64,000 bases of DNA from Betaproteobacteria bacterium (GCA_009779265.1 WREP01000006.1:1-64000); one strand, 5' to 3'. Positions 17,821-26,943 are shown, counted from the first letter of the stretch. Notes: generated from the sequence alone by a model not told the origin. Numbers and translations: made by a program.

Positions 17821-18561
17821 ATGTCTACGCCGCTTCGCCAACTCGCCCTGCAAGGGGCCGCCGTCATTCTCGTCCTCTCGCTGGCCTGGCCCTATTTCGG
17901 CTGGCGAGCGGAGGCCATGCCCTGGCTCGAAACCAGCCTGGTCATCGGCGCTGTCGCCCTCGCCTTCGCCACGCTGATGCGCCAGCCGTGGTGGTGGCGC
18001 CTGATCCACGCCGCCTTCATGCCGCTGGCCTGGGCGACGGCGCAACTGGCGATCGACCCCGGCTGGTTCCTGCTGGCTTTCATCCTCTTGCTGCTGGTCT
18101 ATCGCGGCGCGCTGTCCGGCCAGATACCGCTCTACCTGTCCAATCGCCAGACGCTGGCCGCCCTCGACCAATTGATCGCGCGCGAGGACGCCGGGCGCAT
18201 CCTCGATCTCGGCGCCGGCCTCGGCAGCGTGCTGATTCCGCTGGCCGACGCCTGGCCGGAACGGCAATTCACCGGCGCCGAGAATGCGCCGGCAAGCTGG
18301 CTGCTCAGCCGTCTGCTCGGCATCGGTCGGCCCAATCTCGACCTGCGCTGGGGCGATCTGTGGCAAACGCCGCTGGCCGGGCAGGATCTGGTCTATGCCT
18401 TCCTCTCGCCAGCGCCGATGGAACAACTGTGGCAAAAGGCGAGGGCCGAGATGAGGCCGGGCAGTCTCTTCGTCAGCAACGATTTTCCGGTACCCGGCGT
18501 CGCCCCGAGCGAGCGGATCGAAGTGCCCGACGCGCCGCCCTTGTACTGCTACCGGATCTAG
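17821..18561 (+). CDS. Membrane-anchored class I SAM-dependent methyltransferase
   Basis: A 246-aa protein with three to four hydrophobic helices in the first 95 residues (GAAVILVLSLAWPYFGW, LVIGAVALAFATLM, WFLLAFILLLLVYRGAL). A methyltransferase domain follows at about 105-246: motif I GRILDLGAGLGSVLIPLA, acidic residue in FTGAENAP, and DLVYAFLSPAPMEQLW. Class I methyltransferases with this topology are known but their substrates are not. It ends 5 bp before the sensor kinase gene, so the two are probably an operon. Confidence 0.75.
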   Translation: MSTPLRQLALQGAAVILVLSLAWPYFGWRAEAMPWLETSLVIGAVALAFATLMRQPWWWRLIHAAFMPLAWATAQLAIDPGWFLLAFILLLLVYRGALSGQIPLYLSNRQTLAALDQLIAREDAGRILDLGAGLGSVLIPLADAWPERQFTGAENAPASWLLSRLLGIGRPNLDLRWGDLWQTPLAGQDLVYAFLSPAPMEQLWQKARAEMRPGSLFVSNDFPVPGVAPSERIEVPDAPPLYCYRI

Positions 18562-18566
18562 CCGCC

Positions 18567-20645
18567 ATGCCGCGTTACCGCAAACCGGAAACCCTGGCTC
18601 TGTACATCGCCCTGATCAGCACCCTGACGGTGCTGACGGCCTTCATGACCGACCTGGCGCTGTCGCGGCAACGCAATCTGAATACCGGCGAAGAGCGCGT
18701 GCGGCAATTCAGCATCATGATGGCCGAGCACGCGGCCCGCTCCTTCGAGGCCGCCGACCTGATGCTGCGCGAAATAGCCTCCGACCTGTCGCTAATCCAT
18801 CGCGCCTGGCCTGGCTGGAATCGCGATCAGGGCTACGACTACCTCGCCCAGCGCCGTTCCTGGGCGATGCCGCAAGTGCGCGACCTGATCATTTTCGACC
18901 GCTTTGGCACCCAGCGCTTCGGTCTGGCCCCCTTCCCGCCGTCGCCGGCCAATGTCCGCGACCGGCCGTATTTCACCGCCCTCGAAAACGGCGACAATGT
19001 TGCCCTTTTCGGTCCTTACGTGGGCCGCAACTCGGGCCGCTACACCTATGGCCTCGCCCACCGCATCGTCGATGCCGAAGGCAATTTCCTCGGCCTCGTC
19101 CTGGCCTCGATGGAACCGCTGGGCTTGCAGGATTTCTGTTGGCCCAATCGCCTTTCCCATGATTTCGAGTCGGTGCTGATCAATGCCGGCGGCCAGATCG
19201 TCGCTTCCTGCCGGCCGGTCGACCTCGGCCCCCAATCGCCGCTGCTCGGCCTTCCCGCCGCAGAAGCCCTGTTCGCCGGCAGACTGCGCGGCCAGCTGCC
19301 GCAAACCGGAACCCTGCGCGCCAACGGCCTCGTCGTTTCGCTGGCGCCGGTACCCGGCTTCGCCGATTTGCGCGTCCTCACCGCCATCCCGGAAACGGCG
19401 CTGCTGGTCGGCTGGCACAGCCGCCGCCTGCAGTTGACCGCGCTCGGCGGCCTGATCGCCTTGGTACTGCTGGTCGGCGGCCTGGTGGTGCGGCGCCAGG
19501 TGCGCGACCTGGCGACGATGTCCGAGCAGTTGGCGGCCAGCCATAAATATCTCGAAGAAAGAATCCATACGGCGGTCCGCGAACTGGCCGAGCAGAAAGA
19601 TGCGGCCGAACGCGCCAACCGCGCCAAGAGCCGCTTCCTGGCCGCCGCCAGCCACGACCTGCGGCAACCGCTGCACGCCCTGTCGCTGTTCGCCGCCGAC
19701 TTGCGGCATCAGGCGCACAGCGGCTCGACGCAGGAACTGCCGCGCCTGGCCAAACAGATATCGGCCACCAGCAGCATGCTCGGCGAATTGCTCGATTCGC
19801 TGCTCCATATTTCCCGCCTCGACATCGCCGAAATCGCGCCGGAAATCCGCGATTTCCCGCTCCAGTCGCTTTTCGATCACCTCGACGACACCTTCCGCCG
19901 CAGCGCCGTCGAGCGCAATCTGGCGCTGCATTTCCGGCCCACTCCCCACTGGCTGACCTCGGACCCGGCGCTGGTCGAGCGCATCCTCGCCAACCTGCTC
20001 ACCAACGCCCTGCGCTTCACGCCGAGCGGCGGACGCATCCTGGTCGCCGCCCGGCGGCGCGGCAAGGATGCGCGGATCGAGGTGCGCGATTGCGGTATCG
20101 GCATCGCGCCCGAGCACCAGGAGGGAATCTTCGCCGAGTTCTACCAGGTCGATAATCCGATGCGCGAGCCGAGCAAGGGACTCGGCCTCGGCCTGTCGAT
20201 CGTCGACCGCCTGGCCCGCGCGCTTAACATCCGCATCAGCCTGTTGTCACGCCTGGGCGCCGGCACCACCGTGGCCCTGCACATTCCCTTGCATCGCCCG
20301 AGCATGGGCGAGTTAGCGCCGCTGCCGCCGACGGCCGGCAGCGTGTACCTGTGCGGCGACTCGGCGGAACTGAACGCCTGCCGCGCCTGGCTCAGCGGCT
20401 GGAATTACACCGTCAGCGCGGCCTCGGCGCAGTGCCGGCCGCCGCCCGCCGCCATCGTCATCGCCGATGCGGCACAGCGCGGCGCAACGGCACATTGCTG
20501 CCCGCCAGCGCCGCTGATCGTGATCGGCGCCAGCGGCCTGGAACTGCCGCCCGGCGCCCATCTTCTGCCGACGCCGGTGCGCCCGGCCAAGCTGCGGGCG
20601 CTGATTGTCCAGCTTCAAAAAACATCACTGAAATCAACGCCATAG
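18567..20645 (+). CDS. Sensor histidine kinase with periplasmic sensor and degenerate C-terminal receiver
   Basis: Membrane kinase of 692 aa. TM1 about 10-30, a periplasmic double-Cache-like sensor about 35-285 (DLIIFDRFGTQRFG, RDRPYFTALENGDNVALFGPY), TM2 about 290-312 (GGLIALVLLVGGLVV), then a coiled coil. HisKA has H363 in SHDLRQPLHALS; HATPase about 460-575 has LANLLTNALRFTPSGG and GLGLGLSIVDRLA. The last ~100 residues resemble a receiver fold (GSVYLCGDSAELNACRAWL) but lack the acidic phosphoacceptor. The 3' end overlaps the convergent response-regulator gene by 31 bp. Confidence 0.87.
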   Translation: MPRYRKPETLALYIALISTLTVLTAFMTDLALSRQRNLNTGEERVRQFSIMMAEHAARSFEAADLMLREIASDLSLIHRAWPGWNRDQGYDYLAQRRSWAMPQVRDLIIFDRFGTQRFGLAPFPPSPANVRDRPYFTALENGDNVALFGPYVGRNSGRYTYGLAHRIVDAEGNFLGLVLASMEPLGLQDFCWPNRLSHDFESVLINAGGQIVASCRPVDLGPQSPLLGLPAAEALFAGRLRGQLPQTGTLRANGLVVSLAPVPGFADLRVLTAIPETALLVGWHSRRLQLTALGGLIALVLLVGGLVVRRQVRDLATMSEQLAASHKYLEERIHTAVRELAEQKDAAERANRAKSRFLAAASHDLRQPLHALSLFAADLRHQAHSGSTQELPRLAKQISATSSMLGELLDSLLHISRLDIAEIAPEIRDFPLQSLFDHLDDTFRRSAVERNLALHFRPTPHWLTSDPALVERILANLLTNALRFTPSGGRILVAARRRGKDARIEVRDCGIGIAPEHQEGIFAEFYQVDNPMREPSKGLGLGLSIVDRLARALNIRISLLSRLGAGTTVALHIPLHRPSMGELAPLPPTAGSVYLCGDSAELNACRAWLSGWNYTVSAASAQCRPPPAAIVIADAAQRGATAHCCPPAPLIVIGASGLELPPGAHLLPTPVRPAKLRALIVQLQKTSLKSTP

Positions 20646-21274
20646 CGCGCGACAGCGACCAGCGCCTGGGTTCGGCTGCTGACGCCGAGCGCCTTGAATG
20701 CCGCGCTCGCATGAATCTTGACGGTGCCCAGGGATAGCTGCAATTGCTCGGCGATATCGCGATTGGACAGACCGTGGATCATCAGCCCCAGCACCTGCGT
20801 CTGGCGCTCGGTCAGGCCGATTTCCTCGGGACGGACCCCCTCCCGCGACGGCGGCAGCGGCGTTGCGGCATCGAGATGAGTGCGGCCAGCGGGGCGATAA
20901 ATCTTGCCGGCCAGCACTTCGCGGATGGCGTCGAGTACCGCCTCGCCGGAAAAAGCCTTGGGAATGAAACCGGAAGCGCCGAGATTGAACACCCGGGTCA
21001 CCGTCGGCGTATCGTCGAAGGCCGAAACGACCACCACCGGCATCGCCGGATAGTGGCGGCGCAAAATGTCGAGGCCGGCGAAGCCGTCGATGCCCGGCAG
21101 CGCCAGGTCGAGCAGCACCAGATCGAACTCGCCGCCATTTTCGAGGTGATTCAGCGCCACCTCGAAATCGGCGCTCTCGACGACGCTGACCCCTTCGCCC
21201 AGTTGTCCGAGCAAACGGACCAAGCCTTCCCGGACCAGCGCGTGGTCCTCGATCACCAGCAGTTTGAACATCAT
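20615..21274 (-). CDS. NarL/LuxR-family response regulator
   Basis: A 219-aa two-component regulator. Receiver about 1-120: acidic pair in LLVIEDH, phosphoacceptor aspartate in DLVLLDLALPG, conserved Ser in VVVSAF, lysine in FIPKAFSG. LuxR-type HTH about 150-210: LTERQTQVLGLMIHGLSNRD and GTVKIHASAAFKALGVSSR. The start at 21274 is chosen for its AGGAAG spacing; 21271 is nearly equal. It is the likely partner of the convergent sensor kinase, whose 3' end it overlaps. Confidence 0.9.
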   Translation of the reverse strand: MMFKLLVIEDHALVREGLVRLLGQLGEGVSVVESADFEVALNHLENGGEFDLVLLDLALPGIDGFAGLDILRRHYPAMPVVVVSAFDDTPTVTRVFNLGASGFIPKAFSGEAVLDAIREVLAGKIYRPAGRTHLDAATPLPPSREGVRPEEIGLTERQTQVLGLMIHGLSNRDIAEQLQLSLGTVKIHASAAFKALGVSSRTQALVAVARYGVDFSDVF

Positions 21275-21398
21275 CCCGCTTCCTGTCATTTTTTTTAGTC
21301 TACCATCTCGTCACGCTGACCGGCGAAGGTCGGAAATTGCCCTTATCCATGGCGGCGAAAGGGTTAAGATGGGAACACTCTGAGAAAAGGAGATGAAA

Positions 21399-21863
21399 AT
21401 GGCCGAGGAACAAATCCACGATCCGCTCAATTTCATGCGCAATCTCTGGAGCAACATGGGTTTCACGCTCCCCGGCATGGTCGCGCCGACCTTCGATATC
21501 GACGAACTGGACAAGCGCATCAAGGACATGAAGGCCGTCGAGGGCTGGCTGCGGATGAACCTGTCGATGCTGCAAATAACCATCCAGGGACTGGAAATGC
21601 AGCGCAGCACCGTTTCCACCGTGCAGGCCATGGGCCAGATGGCTTCCCGCGCCGCCCAGACGATGCAGGACGAAACCGACACCGGCGACGCCGCCGCGCC
21701 GCTATCCGAAGTGGCGCTGTGGCCGTGGCAGATGATGCAGCAAATGCGCGAACAGCTACAGCAGGCGGCCGACGAAGTCGCGCCGGAGGCCAAGCCCGCC
21801 CGCCGACCGGCGGCCAGAAAACCATCGACAGCCAAGCCGGCCGCCAGCCGGACAAAAAAGTAG
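21399..21863 (+). CDS. phaM: PHB-granule-associated protein, PhaM-like
   Basis: A 154-aa protein. The N-terminal PhaM signature is DPLNFMRNLWSNMGFTLPGM, followed by DIDELDKRIKDMKAVEGWL and MNLSMLQITIQGLEMQRSTV. The C-terminal KP/AAR-rich tail (AKPARRPAARKPSTAKPAAS) resembles the DNA-binding tail of Ralstonia PhaM, which activates PHA synthase PhaC and ties granules to the nucleoid. The ribosome site AAAAGGAG (21385-21392) abuts an ATG at 21393, so the next in-frame ATG at 21399 is the start. No phaC or phaP is in this window. Confidence 0.83.
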   Translation: MAEEQIHDPLNFMRNLWSNMGFTLPGMVAPTFDIDELDKRIKDMKAVEGWLRMNLSMLQITIQGLEMQRSTVSTVQAMGQMASRAAQTMQDETDTGDAAAPLSEVALWPWQMMQQMREQLQQAADEVAPEAKPARRPAARKPSTAKPAASRTKK

Positions 21864-21902
21864 ACGCAGTTTGTCAGTCGCTGACGCAGCCAGGAGAATT
21901 TA

Positions 21903-22343
21903 ATGCAAATAGAATGGTGGTACTGGGTCGTCGGCGGCCTGTTTCTGATTCTCGCCGAATTGCTCGTTCCCTCGTTTTTCATTCTCTGGTTCGGCCTCGG
22001 GGCGCTGGCCGTCGGCCTCCTGGCTCTGGCCTTCGATTTGTCGCTGCCGGCGCAACTGGCGACTTGGACGCTGGCCTCGCTGGCCATGGTCTGGCTGTGG
22101 TTCAAGGTTTTCAAGCACAGCTTCCATAAAACCCGGATCGGCACCGCCGACGGCGAGGTGATGGGCGAAATCGGCCTCCTGGTCAGCGCCGTCGCCCCCT
22201 TCGAGCGCGGCAAGGTGCGTTTCCAGCGACCGCTGCTCGGCACCGACGAATGGGCGTGCCGGGCCGAATCCTCCATCGCCGCCGGCGAGCGGGTGCGCGT
22301 CACCGGCATCGAAGGCAGCTTCCTCAAGGTCGACAAGGCCTAA
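21903..22343 (+). CDS. NfeD family membrane protein
   Basis: A 146-aa protein. Membrane helices at about 5-70 (WYWVVGGLFLILAELLV, LGALAVGLLALAF, LATWTLASLAMVWLWF) are followed by a soluble OB-fold NfeD domain (GEIGLLVSAVAPFERGKVRF, GERVRVTGIEGSFLKVDK). NfeD proteins pair with SPFH proteins to organise membrane microdomains, and the next gene is the SPFH partner 18 bp downstream. A good AGGAG site precedes the ATG. Confidence 0.9.
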   Translation: MQIEWWYWVVGGLFLILAELLVPSFFILWFGLGALAVGLLALAFDLSLPAQLATWTLASLAMVWLWFKVFKHSFHKTRIGTADGEVMGEIGLLVSAVAPFERGKVRFQRPLLGTDEWACRAESSIAAGERVRVTGIEGSFLKVDKA

Positions 22344-22361
22344 ATTAAAGAAAGGCAGGAT

Positions 22362-23225
22362 ATGGAAATGAGCGCAGGATTCATGGTCACACTGGCCATT
22401 CTGGTTTTCGTCGTCGTCACCATCGCCAAGGGCGTGCGCATCGTGCCGCAGGGCGAGGAATGGATCGTCGAGCGTCTGGGCAAATACCACAACACCCTGA
22501 AGCCCGGCCTCAACATCGTCATCCCCTATCTTGACAAAATCGCCTACCAGTTGGTGACCAAGGACCTCATTCTCGATGTTCAGGAACAGGAAGTGATCAC
22601 CCGCGACAATGCGGTGATCCTGACCAACGCCATCGCCTTCATCAAGATTACCGACCCGGTCAAGGCGGCCTATGGCGTCACCAACTTCGCCGAGGCGATC
22701 CGCAACCTGATCATGACCACCCTGCGCTCCATCATCGGCGAAATGGAACTCGACGAAGCCTTGTCCTCGCGCGACAAAATCAAGGCCCGGTTGCGCGAAA
22801 GCATTGCCGACGAAGCCATCGACTGGGGCCTGACCGTGAAATCGGTGGAAATCCAGGACATCAAGCCCTCCAGTTCGATGCAGCGGGCAATGGAAATGCA
22901 GGCCGCCGCCGAGCGCGAGCGCAAGGCCGTGGTCACCAAGGCGGAAGGCGCCAAGCAGTCGGCCATCCTGGAAGCCGAGGCACGCCTGGAATCGGCCAAG
23001 CGCGACGCCAACGCCCGCGTCATGCTGGCCGAAGCATCGGCCGAGGCGATCCGCCGCGTGACCGTGGCGATTGGCCAGGAGAGCGGACCGATGGCCTACC
23101 TGCTCGGCGAGAAATACATCGCGGCGCTGGAAAACATGGGCACGAAGGACAACGCCAAGGTCGTCGTGCTCCCAGCCGACCTGCAGGAAGCCGTGCGCGG
23201 TCTGTTCGGCCGCAAGGGCGCATAG
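22362..23225 (+). CDS. SPFH/stomatin-family protein (QmcA/paraslipin-like)
   Basis: A 287-aa protein. One N-terminal helix (FMVTLAILVFVVVTIAKG), then the SPFH domain about 25-200 (RIVPQGEEWIVERLGKYHNT, QEQEVITRDNAVILTNAIAF) and a coiled coil rich in A/E (ERERKAVVTKAEGAKQSAIL). The C-terminus is GLFGRKG. It is thought to scaffold detergent-resistant membrane domains and act with FtsH-type proteases. It forms an NfeD-SPFH operon. Two ATGs (22362, 22368) have usable ribosome sites. Confidence 0.92.
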   Translation: MEMSAGFMVTLAILVFVVVTIAKGVRIVPQGEEWIVERLGKYHNTLKPGLNIVIPYLDKIAYQLVTKDLILDVQEQEVITRDNAVILTNAIAFIKITDPVKAAYGVTNFAEAIRNLIMTTLRSIIGEMELDEALSSRDKIKARLRESIADEAIDWGLTVKSVEIQDIKPSSSMQRAMEMQAAAERERKAVVTKAEGAKQSAILEAEARLESAKRDANARVMLAEASAEAIRRVTVAIGQESGPMAYLLGEKYIAALENMGTKDNAKVVVLPADLQEAVRGLFGRKGA

Positions 23226-23373
23226 AACGCTGCGGCTTCAAGCCCGCGTGTGCACCGGCATTGCGCGGCGCAAAGCGGCGAAGCCATCTGAAAATGGCGG
23301 TATTTGCCGCACATATCGCCTCCTACCCTGCCCAATGCCCGGCCGCCGCGTCCCCGGCCGGCCGCGGCCTTGC

Positions 23374-24705
23374 TCAGGTGTCCGCTTCGGCTTCCGGCGC
23401 CGTGGCGGGCGGCGTCTCGCCCGGTTCCGGCAGGCGCGTCGCCAGTACCTTGTCGATGCGCTTGCCGTCGAGATCGACGACCTCGAAATTCCAGCCTTCC
23501 CACGGCGTCGCATCGCCGGTGCCGGGCAGCCGGCCAAGGAGCAGCATGACCATGCCGGAAAGCGTGTGGTAGCGCCCCTTGTCTTCTTCCGGCACGCTTT
23601 TCAGGCCCAGCCGGTCCTTTAGTTCGAGCAGCGGGATCAGGCCGTCGAGCAGCCACGAGCCGTCCTCGCGCTGCACCGCCCAGGCGTCTTCGGTATTCTG
23701 CGGCTGGAATTCGCCGGTCACCGACTCGATCAGGTTTTGCAGCGTGACCAAGCCCTGCACTTCGCCGTATTCGTCGATGACGAACACCATCTGCGCGCCC
23801 GAGCCGCGAAAATGCGCCAGCAATTCCATGCCGGTCAGCGATTCCGGCACATAGACCGGCGCCTGTAGCCGCTCGGTCAGATCGGCCGAATCGCCGCGCA
23901 ACATCTGGTTGAACATCTGCTTGGCGGGGACGATGCCGAGAATATCGTCGAAACCGCCGCGGCAGACGGGAAAGCGGGAATGGTCGGATTCCGCCATGAG
24001 CAACAGGCTCTCCTCGATCGGCCGGTTCACATCGAGCCAGACGATGTCGGCACGCGGCACCATGAGCGATGAAATCTGGCGGTCGTCGAGGCGAAATACG
24101 TTGCGCACCATTTCATGCTCGTCCTTCTCGATGACCCCGGCGGCCGAGCCCTCGACCAGCATGGCGTGGATTTCCTCCTCGGTGACGCTCGGCGCCTTGG
24201 CGTCGCGCTGGCCGAGGATGCGGAGGATGAGCGCGGTCGAGGTCGACAACAGGTAAACGAAGGGGCGGGACATGACCGCCAGCATATCCATCGGCCGGGC
24301 CACCACCCGGGCGATGCCCTCCGGGTTGATCTGGCCAAGGCGCTTGGGCACCAGTTCGCCGATCACGATCGAGACATAGGTGATGACCAGCACCACCAGC
24401 ACCGTGGCGCCGATTTCACTGGCCCGCTGTGGCGCGCCGTGACTCACCAGCCAGTGCGCCAGCGGATCGGCCAGGGCGAGCTGGCCGAGGATGCCGTTGA
24501 GAATCCCGATCGAGGTCAGGCCGATCTGGAGGGTGGACAGGAAGCGGTTCGGCTCATCGCCCAGCTTTACCGCCACCGCCGCGCCGTTGTCGCCTTTTTC
24601 GGCGAGGCTGACAAGACGGGCGCGGCGGGCGGTGACCAGGGCGATTTCCGCCATGGCGAACAGGCCGTTCACGATAATCAGGACAATGAGCAGGATTATT
24701 TCCAT
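23374..24705 (-). CDS. CNNM/CorC-type membrane protein with CBS pair (HlyC/CorC family)
   Basis: A 443-aa protein. DUF21/CNNM membrane domain about 1-195 (MEIILLIVLIIVNGLFAMAE), two CBS domains about 210-335 (LMVPRADIVWLDVNRPIEES, VFVIDEYGEVQGLVTLQNLI) and a CorC_HlyC FAD-like fold at the end. The family is linked to magnesium/cobalt efflux; the older haemolysin label is not supported as a function. The start at 24705 gives the family N-terminus. It is convergent with the SPFH gene across 148 bp with no feature I can name. Confidence 0.88.
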   Translation of the reverse strand: MEIILLIVLIIVNGLFAMAEIALVTARRARLVSLAEKGDNGAAVAVKLGDEPNRFLSTLQIGLTSIGILNGILGQLALADPLAHWLVSHGAPQRASEIGATVLVVLVITYVSIVIGELVPKRLGQINPEGIARVVARPMDMLAVMSRPFVYLLSTSTALILRILGQRDAKAPSVTEEEIHAMLVEGSAAGVIEKDEHEMVRNVFRLDDRQISSLMVPRADIVWLDVNRPIEESLLLMAESDHSRFPVCRGGFDDILGIVPAKQMFNQMLRGDSADLTERLQAPVYVPESLTGMELLAHFRGSGAQMVFVIDEYGEVQGLVTLQNLIESVTGEFQPQNTEDAWAVQREDGSWLLDGLIPLLELKDRLGLKSVPEEDKGRYHTLSGMVMLLLGRLPGTGDATPWEGWNFEVVDLDGKRIDKVLATRLPEPGETPPATAPEAEADT

Positions 24706-24973
24706 GGCAATTTCGGGCAAAAGACGACCGCGCGGCAAAGGGCGCAAGCCGAGACGGCGCGCCGAACGGCATCCGGAGCAAAAGTGCGGTGAGGGGGCGG
24801 GGATTCGCCGCGGGCGGCAGGCCGGGCGGCGGAAAGCGCCGAGGCGGCGATTTCAGGGGCTGGCGAAAGGTAACTCATAGGGCAGGACCGGACGATCCCG
24901 CTTTTTCCTTGATTCATTCCGAGGCAGTCATCATGCCGCAAGCACGCCGCCTTGTCACGCCCCGCCCGCGCGC

Positions 24974-25486
24974 TCAGCGGCGGCCGCGCAGCAGATAGAC
25001 CTCGACCCAGTGCCGGTGGTTGTCGCGCCGCTGCTCGTGTTCCCCGCCGAAAACGGCAAGCTGGATGCGGTAGGCCGGCACGCGCAGCGACTCCAGATAG
25101 TCGCGCACCAGACGCAGCGACTTCTCGGCGACGCCGAGATTCCAGGCCGGACTGCCACCAACGGGCACATAACCCTCCAGGCGCAACTGGCTGCGCTCGT
25201 CCTCTTTGAGCAGGCGGGCGATCTCGGTCAGGCGGGTACGCATTTTCGGGGCCAGCTTGGTGCTGCCCGGCTCGATCTCGATCACCGCATCCGGCACTGG
25301 CCGCTCCGAGGGCGCATCCGGCGCCGGCTGGGAATCAATGGCGACAGGCAAGTCCGGCCTCGCCGGAGCACTGGCTGGCGCCGTCGGCGCAGCGTCGACG
25401 ACCATGGTCGGAGACTGGCTGGTCGTGGCGCAAGCGCCCAAAACCAGCATAGAAAGCAAAAGCAACAGACGGGAAACCATTTTCAT
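24974..25486 (-). CDS. OmpA-like lipoprotein
   Basis: Predicted lipoprotein of 170 aa. Lipobox LGAC at residues 15-18 (MKMVSRLLLLLSMLVLGACA), a Pro/Ala-rich linker about 25-70, then an OmpA-C-like peptidoglycan-binding domain about 70-165 (IEIEPGSTKLAPKMRTRL, YVPVGGSPAWNLGVAEKSLR). The canonical NxxLSxxRA is only partly kept, so binding is uncertain. The start at 25486 is the one that gives a signal peptide. It follows the small CxxC protein by 16 bp. Confidence 0.72.
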   Translation of the reverse strand: MKMVSRLLLLLSMLVLGACATTSQSPTMVVDAAPTAPASAPARPDLPVAIDSQPAPDAPSERPVPDAVIEIEPGSTKLAPKMRTRLTEIARLLKEDERSQLRLEGYVPVGGSPAWNLGVAEKSLRLVRDYLESLRVPAYRIQLAVFGGEHEQRRDNHRHWVEVYLLRGRR

Positions 25487-25502
25487 GAATCGGATCTGCC
25501 GG

Positions 25503-25742
25503 TTATTTGAGCATGCCGCGCACCACCCGCACCCGCGCCGGATCCTTGACGTCCAGCTTGCCGCCGGCACCGGAGAGATTGCCGCAGGCGCAGGCGGTTT
25601 TGATGTGGGGCACGGAATTGACGATGACGGCGCAATCCAGGCACTCGTAATACAGATCGCCGCCGCTCGGCAGGGCTGCGGGATCGGGCGTGGGTTCGAC
25701 GGGATGGAAGTTGTAGATTTTGCGCAGGTCGATATTCAACAC
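25503..25742 (-). CDS. Small CxxC/CxC protein (79 aa), function unknown
   Basis: Starts at a GTG (25742-25740) behind a perfect GGAGGA, 25 bp after hemY. The 79-aa product holds YYECLDCAVIVNSVPHIKTA followed by CACGNLSG: CxxC and CxC about 14 residues apart, a zinc-ribbon or rubredoxin-like spacing. There is no signal peptide or membrane segment. It is easily missed because the annotated-style open frame extends much further upstream into hemY. It is likely part of the hemC-D-X-Y transcript. Confidence 0.65.
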   Translation of the reverse strand: MLNIDLRKIYNFHPVEPTPDPAALPSGGDLYYECLDCAVIVNSVPHIKTACACGNLSGAGGKLDVKDPARVRVVRGMLK

Positions 25743-25767
25743 GATTTCCTCCTCCGGGAAGGCGGCG

Positions 25768-26943
25768 CTAAAGCAGGACGCTGGCCCGGTAGTTCCGGTT
25801 GGCTTCGTCGCCGCGTTCGAGCTGGTCGAACAGACGGGCCAGTTCGAGGTGCGCCTGCTGCGTCGGGGCGATGGCCAGCGAGGCTTCCAGATAGCTCTGC
25901 GCCTTGCCCCACAGCCGCTGGCTCCGGCACATCCGGCCCAGGGCTTCGAGCAGCCGGGCGTCGTGCGGATAACGCCGCAGCCAGGCTTCGCCGCGGGCAA
26001 TGCGGTCGAGCGGCTCGCCCCCGGCCAGACGGCTGTAGAGGGTGAGCGCTTCGTCCTGCCATTCGTCGTGCGGGGTGGCCTCGCAAGCGGCCTCGATCAA
26101 TTTCTGTGCCTCGCTGTCGGCGCCGTCGGCGACCAGCGCCCGCGCCCCGGCCAGCACCACGCGCTGGCCGCGCTCATCGGCCGGCAGGGCGCGCAGGTAG
26201 GCGATCAGCGCCGCCTTGTCGGCGGCCAGCCGGGCGATGTTGCCGAGATGGGCCTGGCGGCGCGCCTCGCGCACCACCTCCGGCGTCAGCGCATCGCGCT
26301 TGCTCAATTGGCGCAGCAGGCGCAGCACGCCATCCCAGTCGCCGATGCCCTGACGCGCCCGCAATTCCAGGCGCAGCGCGGCGATGTGCCGCCCCTGCTT
26401 GTCCTGCAAGCGGGCCAGCGCCGCCAGCGCCTCGGCGAAATGGCGGCCCTCGTTCATCATTTCCGCTTCCAGCATCAGCGTCGCCGCTTCGGTGCGCGGA
26501 TCGCCGCTCTTGGCCTTGTCCATCCAGTCCTGCTGTTTTTCCGGCTCGCGCAGACGCTGGGCGGCGCGGGCCGCGATCAGCGCCGACAGGCCGGGGGCGG
26601 CGCCAGCCGCATGCGCCGCGTCGGCTTTTTTCAGGGCCTGACCGAAGCGGCCCTCGAACAACAGGCGCACGGCGTCCTGAAATGCCTGCCCGGCCTTCTC
26701 GCGGGCGCGGCGCTTGCGCCAGCGGCGCGCCCGCTCGGGCAGGCCGAAAGTGAAAAACAGCGCGCGCAGGACAGCGTAAGCCAGCACAAAGAGCAGGATC
26801 AGCGCGAGCAGGAAGAGATTCAGCGTCACCTCGACGCGCCAGGGCGGCAGCACGAACAGCGCGTAGCCGTCATTCATCCGCGCCCCGACGGCGACGGCCG
26901 CCGCCGCCGCGAACAGCGCCAGAATCCAGAACAAACCTCTCAC
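25768..26943 (-). CDS. hemY: HemY-type TPR membrane protein
   Basis: A 391-aa proteobacterial HemY (the TPR protein of the hemCDXY operon, not protoporphyrinogen oxidase). Two N-terminal helices (GLFWILALFAAAAAVAVGA and LNLFLLALILLFVLAYAVLR) precede tetratricopeptide repeats to the end. The exact role in haem synthesis is unresolved. The start is GTG at 26943, overlapping the hemX stop as GTGA; this fits better than longer in-frame starts inside hemX. Confidence 0.87.
   Translation of the reverse strand: MRGLFWILALFAAAAAVAVGARMNDGYALFVLPPWRVEVTLNLFLLALILLFVLAYAVLRALFFTFGLPERARRWRKRRAREKAGQAFQDAVRLLFEGRFGQALKKADAAHAAGAAPGLSALIAARAAQRLREPEKQQDWMDKAKSGDPRTEAATLMLEAEMMNEGRHFAEALAALARLQDKQGRHIAALRLELRARQGIGDWDGVLRLLRQLSKRDALTPEVVREARRQAHLGNIARLAADKAALIAYLRALPADERGQRVVLAGARALVADGADSEAQKLIEAACEATPHDEWQDEALTLYSRLAGGEPLDRIARGEAWLRRYPHDARLLEALGRMCRSQRLWGKAQSYLEASLAIAPTQQAHLELARLFDQLERGDEANRNYRASVLL

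Noticed and set aside
24696-24941. 81-aa open frame in the 268-bp gap upstream of the CorC-type gene
   Set aside because: No ribosome site, no recognisable composition, and Pro/Ala/Arg-rich sequence typical of non-coding GC-rich DNA. The gap has a possible GTGACA-17-CATGAT promoter on the reverse strand but nothing firm.
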